A stretch of 52,869 bases of DNA, from contig JADCGQ010000066.1 in assembly GCA_020248945.1 (NCBI GenBank), positions 1-52,869 of the forward strand. The letters run 5' to 3'. The notes below the pieces were generated by a model. It was not told the origin of the DNA. It did not search any database and worked only from the letters and a program-made list of their open reading frames with translations. Positions 35,116 to 43,404 of this stretch are shown piece after piece. Within the stretch, counting starts at the first letter, position 1. Each line of letters begins with the position of its first letter. The stretch is from Rubrivivax sp. (GTDB lineage Bacteria; Pseudomonadota; Gammaproteobacteria; Burkholderiales; Burkholderiaceae_C). A program made the translations under genes and the position numbers.

Positions 35116-35124
35116 TGGTATTCT
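35116..35124 (+). promoter_or_regulatory. Extended -10 promoter for the LitR/CarH-like gene
   Basis: TGGTATTCT is an extended -10 (TG-n-TATTCT). The -35 is overlaid by the ACTGTACAGT palindrome. A transcript from here would have a leader of nearly 190 nt before the GTG at 35319. Confidence 0.45.
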
Positions 35125-35197
35125 GGCCGCAAACGGCCCGTTGTGCAAACCCTCGCTTGCCCGACAGGCGCCCGAGGACTCATCATCCGCCTGCGCG

Positions 35198-35217
35198 CTT
35201 GTCTTGATCAAAGCAAG
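35198..35217. promoter_or_regulatory. Imperfect 20-bp dyad around TTGATCAA
   Basis: CTTG..TTGATCAA..CAAG matches its own reverse complement at 16 of 20 positions (mismatches at 5, 6, 15 and 16). It lies in the leader of the LitR/CarH-like gene. It could be a regulator site or a small RNA hairpin; no protein can be assigned. Confidence 0.35.
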
Positions 35218-35318
35218 GCAAGGTCCAGGTTGACTGGGCCACAGACAGCGAAATTGGCGTTTTTGTCCAGGACGCGCGCCACCAAACCCGGGTCCTGGGG
35301 TGCATTGCTGGAAGCCTC

Positions 35319-36248
35319 GTGAACGATCGCTCTCCCTCGTCTGCCATCACCTTGTCGATCGCCGCTGTCGAGCGTGACACCGGCCTGAGCAAGGACACGC
35401 TGCGCGTCTGGGAGCGGCGCTATGGCTTTCCGCAACCCGGACGCGACAGCCTCGGCGAGCGTGTCTACACCCTGGCCGAGGTCGAGAAGCTTCGCATCGT
35501 GAAGCGCCTGCTCGATGCCGGCCACCGCCCGGGGCGCATCGTGCCACTGTCGCCCGGGCAGTTGCAGCAACTCGGCGACGCCGCCTTCGAGCCTGCCACG
35601 CTCGACAGCCTGCCCGCAGCCGACGAGTTGCGCGAGCACCTCGATCTCATCCGCGCCCACGACCTGCCGGCGTTGCGCCGCCAGCTGACGCGGCTGCTGT
35701 CGCGCGTGGGCGTGGCCCGCTTCGTGACCGATGTCGTCGGGCCGCTCAACGCCGCCGTCGGCGATGCCTGGGTGCGCGGCCAGCTCGAAATCTTCGAGGA
35801 GCATCTGTACACCGAGACCTTGCAGGTGGTGCTGCGCGCGGCCATCGCGAGCGTGCCCGAACCGGCCACGGCCGACGCACCGCGCATCTTGCTCACCACC
35901 TTCCCGGGCGAGCCGCACGGCCTGGGCCTGCTGATGGCCGAGGCCATCCTGGCGCTCGAAGGCTGCCACTGCATCGGCCTGGGCACGCAGACGCCGCCCT
36001 GGGACATCGTGCGGGCGGCGGCCGCCATGCGCTGCGAAGTCGTGGCGCTCAGCTTCACGGGCTGCATGAACCCGAACCAGATCGCCGACGGCCTGACCGA
36101 GTTGCGCGCCAAGCTGCCACCCGAGGTGCGCCTGTGGGCCGGTGGCAGCGCGCCGGTACTGGTGCGGCGGCCGGTGGAGGGCGTGCAGTCGTTCCCCAGC
36201 CTGGCCGACGTGCCCGAGGCGCTGCGCCACCTGCGCGAGCCAACCTGA
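35319..36248 (+). CDS. MerR-type B12-dependent photoreceptor regulator, LitR/CarH-like
   Basis: A 309-residue regulator. The N-terminal MerR HTH (about 10-75) includes DTLRVWERRYGFPQPGRD and YTLAEVEKLRIVKRLLDAGH. It is followed by a four-helix B12-cap domain and a Rossmann cobalamin-binding domain. W151-x9-E161-H162 matches the W-x9-EH motif diagnostic of LitR/CarH, and E198-x-H200-GLG in FPGEPHGLGL gives the lower-axial His motif. Such proteins bind adenosylcobalamin in the dark, oligomerise on DNA, and release it when light breaks the Co-C bond. The divergent lipid cluster is the likely target. Start is GTG 35319, with GGAAG just upstream. Confidence 0.88.
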   Translation: MNDRSPSSAITLSIAAVERDTGLSKDTLRVWERRYGFPQPGRDSLGERVYTLAEVEKLRIVKRLLDAGHRPGRIVPLSPGQLQQLGDAAFEPATLDSLPAADELREHLDLIRAHDLPALRRQLTRLLSRVGVARFVTDVVGPLNAAVGDAWVRGQLEIFEEHLYTETLQVVLRAAIASVPEPATADAPRILLTTFPGEPHGLGLLMAEAILALEGCHCIGLGTQTPPWDIVRAAAAMRCEVVALSFTGCMNPNQIADGLTELRAKLPPEVRLWAGGSAPVLVRRPVEGVQSFPSLADVPEALRHLREPT

Positions 36249-36300
36249 TGCAGGCTGGGGTCGGCTGACGCCGCGCCTACCGTGCTGCAGTGCACGTCCC

Positions 36301-36306
36301 TAGAAT
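36301..36306 (+). promoter_or_regulatory. -10-like TAGAAT upstream of the ferritin-like gene
   Basis: TAGAAT lies 42 nt before the ATG at 36349. No convincing -35 is seen at 16-18 bp. It marks a plausible independent promoter after the regulator gene. Confidence 0.35.
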
Positions 36307-36348
36307 GGGGCTATCTGCGGTCGACGCGGTACTCATACGGCTTTCACG

Positions 36349-37227
36349 ATGCTCTATCCTGAACTTTTCAAGCAGCTCGAAGCCGTCCGGTGGAACATGG
36401 ACACGGACATCCCGTGGGCCAGCTTCGACGCGAGCCAGCTCTCCGAGGAGCAGGCGCAGACCATCAAGATGAACGCCATCACCGAGTGGGCCGCCCTGCC
36501 CGCAACGGAGATGTTCTTGCGCGACAACCGCGAGGACAGCGACTTCAGCGCCTTCATGAGCGTGTGGTTCTTCGAGGAGCAGAAGCACAGCCTCGTGCTG
36601 ATGGAGTACCTGCGCCGCTTCCGGCCCGATCTGGTGCCTACCGAGGAAGAGCTGCACGCGGTGCGCTTCGAGTTCGACCCGGCCCCGGCGCTGGAAACGC
36701 TGATGCTGCACTTCTGCGGCGAGATCCGCCTGAACCATTGGTACCGCCGCGCCGCCGAATGGCACAGCGAGCCGGTGATCAAGGCCATCTACGAAACCCT
36801 GGCGCGCGACGAAGCCCGCCACGGCGGTGCCTACCTGCGCTACATGAAGCGTGCGATGAACCGCTTCGGTGACGAAGCCAAGGCTGCGTTTGCCAAGGTG
36901 GGCGTGTTGATGGCGAGCGCGCGCCGCACCGCGCAGGCGCTGCACCCGACCAACCTGCACGTGAACGCGCGCCTCTTCCCGCGCGATACCATCCAGAGCC
37001 GCCTGCCCGACCCGCAATGGCTCGAGCAGTGGCTCGACAAGCAGATCCAGTTCGACGCCGTCTGGGAGACCAAGGTCGTCGAGCGCATCCTGCACAACCT
37101 GAGCCTGCTGATGGAGCGCAGCTTCGTCAGCGTGCAGGAGCTCAACCGCTTCCGCAAGGAAATGGCCGCGAAGGTGGCCGCGCGGCACGCGGCCACGGGC
37201 AGCAACGCAGCGCCTTCAGCCGCCTGA
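36349..37227 (+). CDS. Ferritin-like diiron protein
   Basis: A 292-residue all-helical protein with the spacing of a ferritin-like/acyl-ACP-desaturase-type diiron site: E46 or E54, E77-x2-H80 in FFEEQKHSL, E125 in CGEIRLNHWY, and E155-x2-H158 in ARDEARHGGAY. These would coordinate two irons for O2 chemistry. Substrate is unknown; desaturase or hydroxylase activity is possible, as is a redox or iron role. It lies downstream of the LitR-like gene in the same direction but appears to have its own promoter. The stop region overlaps the convergent GST gene by 12 bp. Confidence 0.82.
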   Translation: MLYPELFKQLEAVRWNMDTDIPWASFDASQLSEEQAQTIKMNAITEWAALPATEMFLRDNREDSDFSAFMSVWFFEEQKHSLVLMEYLRRFRPDLVPTEEELHAVRFEFDPAPALETLMLHFCGEIRLNHWYRRAAEWHSEPVIKAIYETLARDEARHGGAYLRYMKRAMNRFGDEAKAAFAKVGVLMASARRTAQALHPTNLHVNARLFPRDTIQSRLPDPQWLEQWLDKQIQFDAVWETKVVERILHNLSLLMERSFVSVQELNRFRKEMAAKVAARHAATGSNAAPSAA

Positions 37228-37890
37228 GCGGGCGGCTGCGGCTGCTGCCGCGGCTTCCTGGTCGCGCTTGCGGTCGGCGTTCACGCGCTGCACCGAAGCC
37301 CGCGTGCCGATGAGCTTGAGGTGTGCCTTCCAGTCGATGCCGGCGGCGGCCACGAGGTCTTCGCCCAGCACGGCCTTGGTTGCCTGCGCCACCGTGGGCA
37401 GCGTCGCGTAGGCGGCGCAATCGGCCACCGTGAAATCGGTGCCTGCGGCATAGGGGGCGAAACGCGCCAGGCGCTTGAGCGCCTCGAGGTTGCGCTGCAG
37501 CTGCTTCTTCACGCGGGCCTGCGCGGCCTCGTCGAGGCTGCCGCCGAAAAAGGCCTGCGCATACAGCTCGCGGCCCACCAGTTCCACGTACAGCTCCATG
37601 AAGGCGCACAGCTCGCGCACCTTGGCGGCGGCCAGCGCGTCGGCGGGCACCAGTGGCGGCGTGGGGGCCAGCGCCTCCAGGTAATCGCAGATCACCTGGC
37701 TCTCGCACAGCGCGCTGCCGTCGGCCAGGCGCACGAACGGGATCTTGCCCAGCGGCGTAGCGGCCAGCACGGCCTCGTCCTTGGAGCGTGTGCTCACCAG
37801 CTCCTCGGTGAACGGCAGGTCCTTCTCGAGCAGAACGAGCTTCACCTTGTTGTAGTAGTTCGACAGCGTCATGCCGCACAGCGTGATCAT
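37216..37890 (-). CDS. Glutathione S-transferase family protein
   Basis: A 224-residue protein with an N-terminal thioredoxin-fold GSH-binding domain (MTLSNYYNKVKLVLLEKDLP, then TPLGKIPFVRLADGSALCES with the cis-Pro and Glu-Ser GSH contacts) and an all-helical C-terminal domain (about 90-205). The tail is Ala/Arg-rich. It probably conjugates or reduces electrophiles with glutathione; the subclass is not clear. It is convergent with the ferritin-like gene, and the two stops are interleaved over 12 bp. Confidence 0.9.
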   Translation of the reverse strand: MITLCGMTLSNYYNKVKLVLLEKDLPFTEELVSTRSKDEAVLAATPLGKIPFVRLADGSALCESQVICDYLEALAPTPPLVPADALAAAKVRELCAFMELYVELVGRELYAQAFFGGSLDEAAQARVKKQLQRNLEALKRLARFAPYAAGTDFTVADCAAYATLPTVAQATKAVLGEDLVAAAGIDWKAHLKLIGTRASVQRVNADRKRDQEAAAAAAAARSGG

Positions 37891-37929
37891 CGGGTCGTCT
37901 CCTCAGGCGTGTTTGCGAAGCCGAGCAGT

Positions 37930-38850
37930 CTAGGCAGCCGCCTGCTTCGGGGCTGTCGCGTGGTTGACGAGCCAGATGCCGGCGCACACCGCCAGCAGCG
38001 CCACCACCAGGCGCAGCGTCAGCGGCTCGCCCAGCAGGCCCACGCCGGCCAGCAGCCCGAACACCGGCGTCAGCAGCGTGAAGGCCGCCACCTTGGTGGC
38101 GACGTAGTGGCGCACCAGCCAGAACCAGGCCAGGTAGCTGGCGAAGGTGACGACGGCGATCTGGAACAGCATCGCCCAGGCCACCGTCGCGCTCAGCGTC
38201 GTCGGCATCACCTCGCCCGTGGCCACCGAGGCCGCCGTGAGCGCCACGCCCGACACCACCAACTGGTACAGCAGCGTCTTCTCGGGCAGCGCGCTCGCCA
38301 GCTTGGTGGCGCGCAGCACCAGCGTCGTGGCGCCCCACAGCACGGCGGCGGCGATGCCCAGGGCGTCGCCGATCCACTGCTTCGGCCCCGCGGAGGGCGC
38401 AGCAAAGCCCTCGGCGAAGGCCCACACCACGCCGCCGAAAGCCACCACCAGCCCAGCCCACTGCGCCGGCGCCAGCCGTTCCTGGCGCGAGATCAAGGGC
38501 ATGCCCAGCGCCACGACGAAGGGCGCGAGATACAGGAACACCGCCATGCGCGAAGCGCTGGTGTACTGCAGGCCCACGAAGAGACAGGCGAACTCGACCG
38601 CGAACAGCACGCCAGCCACGAGCCCGGGCCCGGCGGTGCCATCGCGCGTGAAGATCACCAGCCCGCGCCAGCGCGCCCACGCCAGCAGCAGCAGCGCCGC
38701 GCCCACCGAGCGCACGCCGCTTTGCAGCAGCGGCGGCACCTCCGCCAGCGAGACCTTGGCCGCCACCTGGCTGAGCCCCCAGATCGCGCAGCAGCTCACC
38801 AGCGTGACCAGGGCGATGGCGTCGAGCGAGGTCTTGCGGGGCGCGTTCAT
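37930..38850 (-). CDS. EamA/DMT-family transporter
   Basis: A 306-residue inner-membrane protein with ten predicted TM helices in two EamA repeats (about 10-140 and 155-295). The characteristic SCCAIWGLSQVAAKVSLAEV opening, LQYTSASRMAVFLYLAPFVV and VAAFTLLTPVFGLLAGVGLL segments match the drug/metabolite transporter superfamily. Substrate unknown, probably efflux of an amino acid or metabolite. Its ATG overlaps the rhombosortase stop (ATGA), so the two are transcribed together. Confidence 0.92.
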   Translation of the reverse strand: MNAPRKTSLDAIALVTLVSCCAIWGLSQVAAKVSLAEVPPLLQSGVRSVGAALLLLAWARWRGLVIFTRDGTAGPGLVAGVLFAVEFACLFVGLQYTSASRMAVFLYLAPFVVALGMPLISRQERLAPAQWAGLVVAFGGVVWAFAEGFAAPSAGPKQWIGDALGIAAAVLWGATTLVLRATKLASALPEKTLLYQLVVSGVALTAASVATGEVMPTTLSATVAWAMLFQIAVVTFASYLAWFWLVRHYVATKVAAFTLLTPVFGLLAGVGLLGEPLTLRLVVALLAVCAGIWLVNHATAPKQAAA

Positions 38851-39425
38851 CGGCCGGGATTCTGCTGCCAGGCCAGCACCGCGGCGGCGCAGGCGAAACC
38901 CGCGATCACGCCGGTGGCGTGGGCGATCGGGGCGATGGCGATGTCCAGTCCGGCGGCGGTGTGCAGCAGATCGCCGAAGGGGCGTTCGAGCGCCACCTTG
39001 GCCACGAGGCCCGTCGCCACCATGGCGCCGACGGCGCGCCGGGCGCCACGAGCCTGCACCACCAGCCACAGCGTGGCCACCGCTACGCCGGCATGCAGCA
39101 CGCCCGAGAGCCCGCCGTAGTGCGCCAGCGCAGGGCGCAGCAAGAGGCCCAGGTGCAGCAGCGGCCAGGCGGCGAGCCAGGCGGCCGCGGCCGCGGTGGG
39201 CAGGCGTGCGGCCCAGCCGAGGGCGGCCAGCAGCACAGCGCCCAGCACGTTGGCGACCAGGTGGCTTTCGCTCCAGTGCACGAAGGCGGCGGTGAAGGCC
39301 CGCCAGGGCTCGCGGAAGGCGCGCTCGGGCTGCCAGTCCAGCAGGGCGGCTGGCAGGGGCCAGGTGAGCAGGCTGCCGGCGAGCATCAGCGCCGCCAAGG
39401 CGACCCACGCGCGCGAGGGTTTCAT
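38847..39425 (-). CDS. rrtA: Rhombosortase-type rhomboid protease
   Basis: A 192-residue membrane protein with about six TM helices. It has the rhomboid elements in rhombosortase form: HWSESHLVANVLGAVLLAAL in the early helices and the catalytic YGGLSGVLHAGV (GxSG serine about residue 110), with a later His in IAHATGVIAG. Rhombosortases process GlyGly-CTERM-tagged proteins in Gram-negative bacteria. No GlyGly-CTERM protein is encoded in this window, so the substrate is elsewhere. ATG 39425 was chosen over an upstream start that would read through the REP-like repeats. Confidence 0.82.
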   Translation of the reverse strand: MKPSRAWVALAALMLAGSLLTWPLPAALLDWQPERAFREPWRAFTAAFVHWSESHLVANVLGAVLLAALGWAARLPTAAAAAWLAAWPLLHLGLLLRPALAHYGGLSGVLHAGVAVATLWLVVQARGARRAVGAMVATGLVAKVALERPFGDLLHTAAGLDIAIAPIAHATGVIAGFACAAAVLAWQQNPGR

Positions 39426-39470
39426 GGGGCGATCAGGGCCAGACCACCGTGTGGGTCGGGGCCTCCATCG

Positions 39471-39583
39471 CCGTTCGGGCTGAGCTTGTCGAAGCCCCAC
39501 GTGCGCACCGCCAGCACTTCGACAGGCTCAGCGCGAACGGGGGTGTGCACCGCCAGCGCTTCGACAAGCTCAGCGCGAGCGGG
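39471..39583. repeat. REP-like cluster: one inverted and two tandem units
   Basis: Three copies of a ~25-bp unit built around CTTCGACAGGCTCAG lie between the glnE stop and the rhombosortase start. They are at 39473-39497 (minus orientation) and at 39517-39541 and 39559-39583 (plus). The latter two belong to a 42-bp tandem duplication (39501-39541 and 39543-39583) with a few differences. Adjacent inverted copies can form a hairpin. The same unit occurs at 43409-43465. Confidence 0.85.
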
Positions 39584-39590
39584 TGCGCGC

Positions 39591-42392
39591 TCAGCCGAAC
39601 ACCGCGTGCCACAAAGCCAGCACCGCCGCGGCCTGCGGGGCCAGAGCGGCGGCGGCAACGCCCTCGAACTGCGTCGGCCGCTCGTCCAGCCGGGCGCGGT
39701 GCTGGGCACGGCGCAGCTCGCGGTAGGCATCGGCTGCTGCGCGGCCCACGCCGGCGGGCAGAAGGCCGGCGTCCTCGGCCCGCCGCAGCAGGGCGATGTT
39801 GCCGGCGTTGTCGAGCAGCGTCGCATGCGTGGCGCCGTGCGCCAGCACCAGCGCCTGCACCGCGAACTCCACGTCCACCATGCCACCGGCGCTGTGCTTC
39901 ACGTCGAAGGCGCCGGCGCGCACCGGGCGTGCCTGGCGCATCTTGTCGCGCATGGCCATCACCTCGGCCAACAGCGGCGCGGCCTCGCGCGGGGCCGTCA
40001 GCACGGCGCGGCGCGCGGTCTCGAAGCGCGCGGCCACGACCGGGTTGCCGGCGCAGAAGCGGGCGCGCGTGAGCGCCTGGTGTTCCCAGGTCCAGGCCGT
40101 GTTGCTGCCGCGGCCCGACTGGTAGCGCTCGAAGGCCTCGACACTGGTGACGAGCAGACCCGAGTTGCCGTTGGGCCGCAGCGCCGTGTCGATGTCGAAC
40201 AGCTCGCCGGCGCTGGTGCGCAGCGTCAGCCAGGTGATGAGCTTGCGCACGTAGGCGCCGTAGACCTCTTGCGCTTTCTGCCGGCTGTCGTCGTCTTGCG
40301 CAGCTTCGCCGTCGTCATAAAGGAACACCACGTCGAGATCGCTGCCGTAGCCGAGCTCCTTGCCGCCGAGCTTGCCGTAGGCGATGACGGCGATGCCGGG
40401 CTCGGCACGGTGGCGCTGCTTCAGCAGCGCCCAGCTCCAGCCAATGGCCTCGTCGAGCACGGCGTCGGCCAGCGCGCTCAGGTCGTCGGCCACCTGCTCC
40501 ACGGTGAGCTCGCCCTCGACATCGCGCACCAGCGTGCGGAAGACCTCGGCATGGTGGGCGTGGCGCAGCGTGTCGAGCAGCTTCTCTTCGTCGTCTTCGC
40601 CGCTGCGCTGCCAGCCCTGGCGGCGCGCCGCGAGTTCGGCGCGGAAGGCCGCCGCGTCGAAGCGCTGACGCGCCAGTCGCGAATCGGCCAGCTCGTCGAT
40701 GACGCCGGGGTGGCGCATCAGGTACTGCATCGGCCAGCGCGCCAGGCCCAGCAGGCGCATCAGCCGGTGCTGCACCTCGGGCCGCTCGGCCAGCAGCGCG
40801 AGGTAGCTCTCGCGGCGCAGCAGCGGCTCGACCCAGTCGACGAAGCGCAGCGCCGCGGCCTCGTCGCAACGGCCCTCGGTGACGGCGCGGCCGGCGCGCT
40901 GCATCAGCAGGCCCAGGCGCAGCCGGCTGTCGTCACGCAGCTGCTGCACGCGCGGTGTGAGGCACCACTCGCGCAGGCGCTGACCCAGGGCCGGCGGCAG
41001 GCGTTCGAGCAGCTTCTCGCTGTCAACCGGCAGTGGGCCGGTGCCGCAGGTGCGACAGCCGGCCTTGCCCGAGCCGCCCTCGCCGCCACTGCCGGCGCCG
41101 GGCTTGAGCAGCGTGTCGAACTCGGCGGCGACGAACTCGCGCACGCTGCCCAAATGGTCAAGCAGCGCGCAGGCGGGCTTGTCGGCCAGCGATGCGGCCG
41201 CGGCCGTGCAACCGGCGCGCAAGCTCTCGGCGATCCACGCGAGATCGTCGTCGTTGGCCGGCAGCAGGTGCGTCTGCTGGTCGTCGAGGAACTGGATGCG
41301 GTGCTCCACGCGCCGCAGGAAGGTGTAGCCGGCGGCCAACCGCTCGGCGGTGTCGGCCGGCATCAGCCCCTGCGCGGCCAGCCGCTGCAGGCCGCGCAGC
41401 GTGCTGCGCGTGCGCAGCTCGGGGAACTGGCCGCCGCGCACCACCAGCATCAGCTGCACGATGAACTCGATCTCGCGGATGCCGCCGCGCGAGAGCTTCA
41501 CGTCGTTGGCGCGCTCGGGGCGGCCGGCGGCGCGGCGGTGGGCCTCGTCGCGGATCTTCTGGTGCAGCTGCCGCAGGCCCTCGAACACGCCGTAGTCGAG
41601 GTAGCGGCGGTAGACGAAGGGCGTGACCAGGCTGCGCAGCGCCAGTGCGCGGCCGCTCGTCACGGCCGCGCGCGGCGCCACGATGCGGCTCTTCAGCCAG
41701 GCGAAGCGCTCCCACTCGCGGCCCTGCACCTGGAAGTACTCCTCCAGCATCGCCAGGCTCACGACCGGCGGGCCGCTCATGCCGTTGGGGCGCAGCGCCA
41801 GGTCGACGCGGAACACGAAGCCGTCGTCGGTGGTGTCGCCAATCAGCGCGAACAGTCGCTTGGCGACGAAGCTGAAGTACTCGTGGAAGCTCACTGCGCG
41901 TTGGCCGTCGGTGCCGCCGGCGGTGTGGCCGTCGTCCTCGTACACGTAGATGAGGTCGATGTCGGACGACACGTTCAGCTCGCGCGCACCGAGCTTGCCC
42001 ATGCCGACGATCCACAGCTCCACCGGCCGGCCATCAGCCGCCAGCGCCGGGCCGTGGCGGGCATCGGCTTCGTCGCGCGCCGCGGCCAGCGCGAGCTCGA
42101 GCGTGGCTTCGGCCAGGTCGGTCATGCAGCCGGTGACGGCCTCGAGGGACGCGGCCTCTTCCAGGTCGAGCACCGCCAGCCGTTCGAGCACCAGCTGCCG
42201 CGCCACGCGCAGCGCGCTCGGCAGATCGCGCCCGCCCTCGCGCAGCCGCTGCACCAGGGCCGTGATGGCCGCCACGTCCGGGGCCGGGCCGGGTGGCAGC
42301 AAGCGCAGCTCGGCGGCGTAACGTCGCCGGATGCGCTGCACGTAGCGGCTGTGCGCGGCCAGCGCCTGCACCGCCGGGGGGCTGGACAACAT
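39591..42392 (-). CDS. glnE: Bifunctional glutamine synthetase adenylyltransferase/deadenylase GlnE
   Basis: A 933-residue enzyme that adenylylates and deadenylylates glutamine synthetase in response to PII. Two nucleotidyltransferase domains are visible: an N-terminal one with SSDIDLIYVYEDD (about 115-127) and a C-terminal one with YGSDLDVVFLYDD (about 690-702), each followed by the GlnE-specific helical regions. A Gly/Cys-rich insert (about 430-455: GSGGEGGSGKAGCRTCG) sits in the linker and is unusual. Length matches the family. It is divergent from the nitrilase gene across 189 bp. Confidence 0.95.
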   Translation of the reverse strand: MLSSPPAVQALAAHSRYVQRIRRRYAAELRLLPPGPAPDVAAITALVQRLREGGRDLPSALRVARQLVLERLAVLDLEEAASLEAVTGCMTDLAEATLELALAAARDEADARHGPALAADGRPVELWIVGMGKLGARELNVSSDIDLIYVYEDDGHTAGGTDGQRAVSFHEYFSFVAKRLFALIGDTTDDGFVFRVDLALRPNGMSGPPVVSLAMLEEYFQVQGREWERFAWLKSRIVAPRAAVTSGRALALRSLVTPFVYRRYLDYGVFEGLRQLHQKIRDEAHRRAAGRPERANDVKLSRGGIREIEFIVQLMLVVRGGQFPELRTRSTLRGLQRLAAQGLMPADTAERLAAGYTFLRRVEHRIQFLDDQQTHLLPANDDDLAWIAESLRAGCTAAAASLADKPACALLDHLGSVREFVAAEFDTLLKPGAGSGGEGGSGKAGCRTCGTGPLPVDSEKLLERLPPALGQRLREWCLTPRVQQLRDDSRLRLGLLMQRAGRAVTEGRCDEAAALRFVDWVEPLLRRESYLALLAERPEVQHRLMRLLGLARWPMQYLMRHPGVIDELADSRLARQRFDAAAFRAELAARRQGWQRSGEDDEEKLLDTLRHAHHAEVFRTLVRDVEGELTVEQVADDLSALADAVLDEAIGWSWALLKQRHRAEPGIAVIAYGKLGGKELGYGSDLDVVFLYDDGEAAQDDDSRQKAQEVYGAYVRKLITWLTLRTSAGELFDIDTALRPNGNSGLLVTSVEAFERYQSGRGSNTAWTWEHQALTRARFCAGNPVVAARFETARRAVLTAPREAAPLLAEVMAMRDKMRQARPVRAGAFDVKHSAGGMVDVEFAVQALVLAHGATHATLLDNAGNIALLRRAEDAGLLPAGVGRAAADAYRELRRAQHRARLDERPTQFEGVAAAALAPQAAAVLALWHAVFG

Positions 42393-42568
42393 CGAAACTT
42401 CCCTCGTCCAAATCGGGCCGGGCGGCGTTGTTCAAGGCCTGTAACTGCTGGGCCGGTGCCTGCCGCGGCTGAGTGCTCGTCGCTTCAAACGTCTCATCAA
42501 AGAGACAGCGGAGACTAGTCCCTTTGTCATCGCCCACGGTGGACCCGGGGTATCTGCGACACGGCGAC

Positions 42569-42574
42569 TACCAT
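42569..42574 (+). promoter_or_regulatory. -10-like hexamer upstream of the nitrilase gene
   Basis: TACCAT lies 7 nt before the ATG at 42582. Here the intervening ttggtgg contains a GGTGG that could also serve as a Shine-Dalgarno of a longer transcript, so the leaderless reading is weaker than at argS. Confidence 0.3.
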
Positions 42575-42581
42575 TTGGTGG

Positions 42582-43382
42582 ATGAAAGTCGCTGCCATCC
42601 AGATGGTTTCCGCGCCCGACTGGCCGAGCAACCGCGCCGCGGCCGAGCGCCTGGTGCGCCAGGCCGCCGGTGCCGGTGCCGGCCTGGTGCTGCTGCCCGA
42701 GTACTTCTGCCTGATCGGCCACGCCGACCGCGACAAGCTCGAGCTGGCCGAAGACGCCGGCCACGGCCCGATCCAGGACTTCCTGGCCGCGCTGGCGGCC
42801 GAACTGGGCATCTGGCTGGTGGGCGGCACGCTGCCGGTGCGCGGCGCGGCCGAGGGCCGGGTGCTCAACCGCAGCGTCGTCTTCGCGCCCGACGGCCGCA
42901 TCGCCGGCCACTACGACAAGGTGCACCTGTTCGCCTTCGACAACGGCCGCGAGAGCTACGACGAGGGTCGCGTGCTCGAGGCCGGCACCGACCCGGTGGC
43001 GCTGCAGGCCGGGCCCCTGCGCGTGGGTTTGTCGGTCTGCTACGACCTGCGCTTCCCGGAGTTCTACCGCGCGATGATGCGCCCGCCCTGCGATGTGATC
43101 TGCGTGCCGGCGGCCTTCACCCACACCACCGGCGAGGCGCACTGGGAGCTGCTGCTGCGCGCCCGCGCCGTCGAGAACCAGTGCTACGTGCTGGCCTCGG
43201 CGCAAGGCGGGACACACGCCAACGGCCGCCGCACCTGGGGGCACAGCATGGTGATCGGGCCCTGGGGCGACATCCTCGACGAACTGCCCGAAGGCGAGGG
43301 CGTCGTGATGGCCGAGATCGAGCCCCAGCGGCTGGACTCGGTGCGCACGCAGCTGCCGGCGCTGCGCCACCGCAAGCTCTGA
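42582..43382 (+). CDS. Carbon-nitrogen hydrolase, Nit2/omega-amidase-like
   Basis: A 266-residue nitrilase-superfamily amidase with the catalytic triad E40 (LLPEYF), K113 (YDKVHLFAF) and C153 (VCYDLRFPEFYR). The KVHLFAFD and CYDLRFPE wording is that of the Nit1/Nit2 branch, which hydrolyses deaminated glutathione or 2-oxoglutaramate-type amides, a metabolite-repair function. It starts divergently from glnE and ends 106 bp before the convergent UbiH-like gene, with a large inverted repeat between. The exact substrate is inferred from subfamily. Confidence 0.92.
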   Translation: MKVAAIQMVSAPDWPSNRAAAERLVRQAAGAGAGLVLLPEYFCLIGHADRDKLELAEDAGHGPIQDFLAALAAELGIWLVGGTLPVRGAAEGRVLNRSVVFAPDGRIAGHYDKVHLFAFDNGRESYDEGRVLEAGTDPVALQAGPLRVGLSVCYDLRFPEFYRAMMRPPCDVICVPAAFTHTTGEAHWELLLRARAVENQCYVLASAQGGTHANGRRTWGHSMVIGPWGDILDELPEGEGVVMAEIEPQRLDSVRTQLPALRHRKL

Positions 43383-43404
43383 ACCCCGCCTGCCGTTGGG
43401 GCTG

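Larger units (their letters stand above)
34748..35318. other. 571-bp divergent control region with foldable leader
   Basis: The region holds no convincing gene. Next to the FAD gene lies a 12-bp perfect inverted repeat, CTGTCGTGCGGC (34779-34790) and GCCGCACGACAG (34861-34872), enclosing a hairpin ACCGGC-GAA-GCCGGT (34844-34858) and a purine tract (GGGA repeats, 34803-34826). Near the other end are a TGTACA palindrome (35091), an extended -10 (35116-35124) and a TTGATCAA dyad (35198-35217). A weak proline/serine-rich open frame on the minus strand (34744-35211) is judged non-coding. Confidence 0.6.

Noticed and set aside
34744..35211. 155-codon minus-strand frame in the divergent control region
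   Set aside because: Pro/Ser/Arg-rich, overlaps the regulatory inverted repeat and the FAD gene start, no domain.
38919..42518. 1199-codon plus-strand frame
   Set aside because: Antisense to the rhombosortase and glnE genes; no domain. glnE motifs on the minus strand settle the coding strand.
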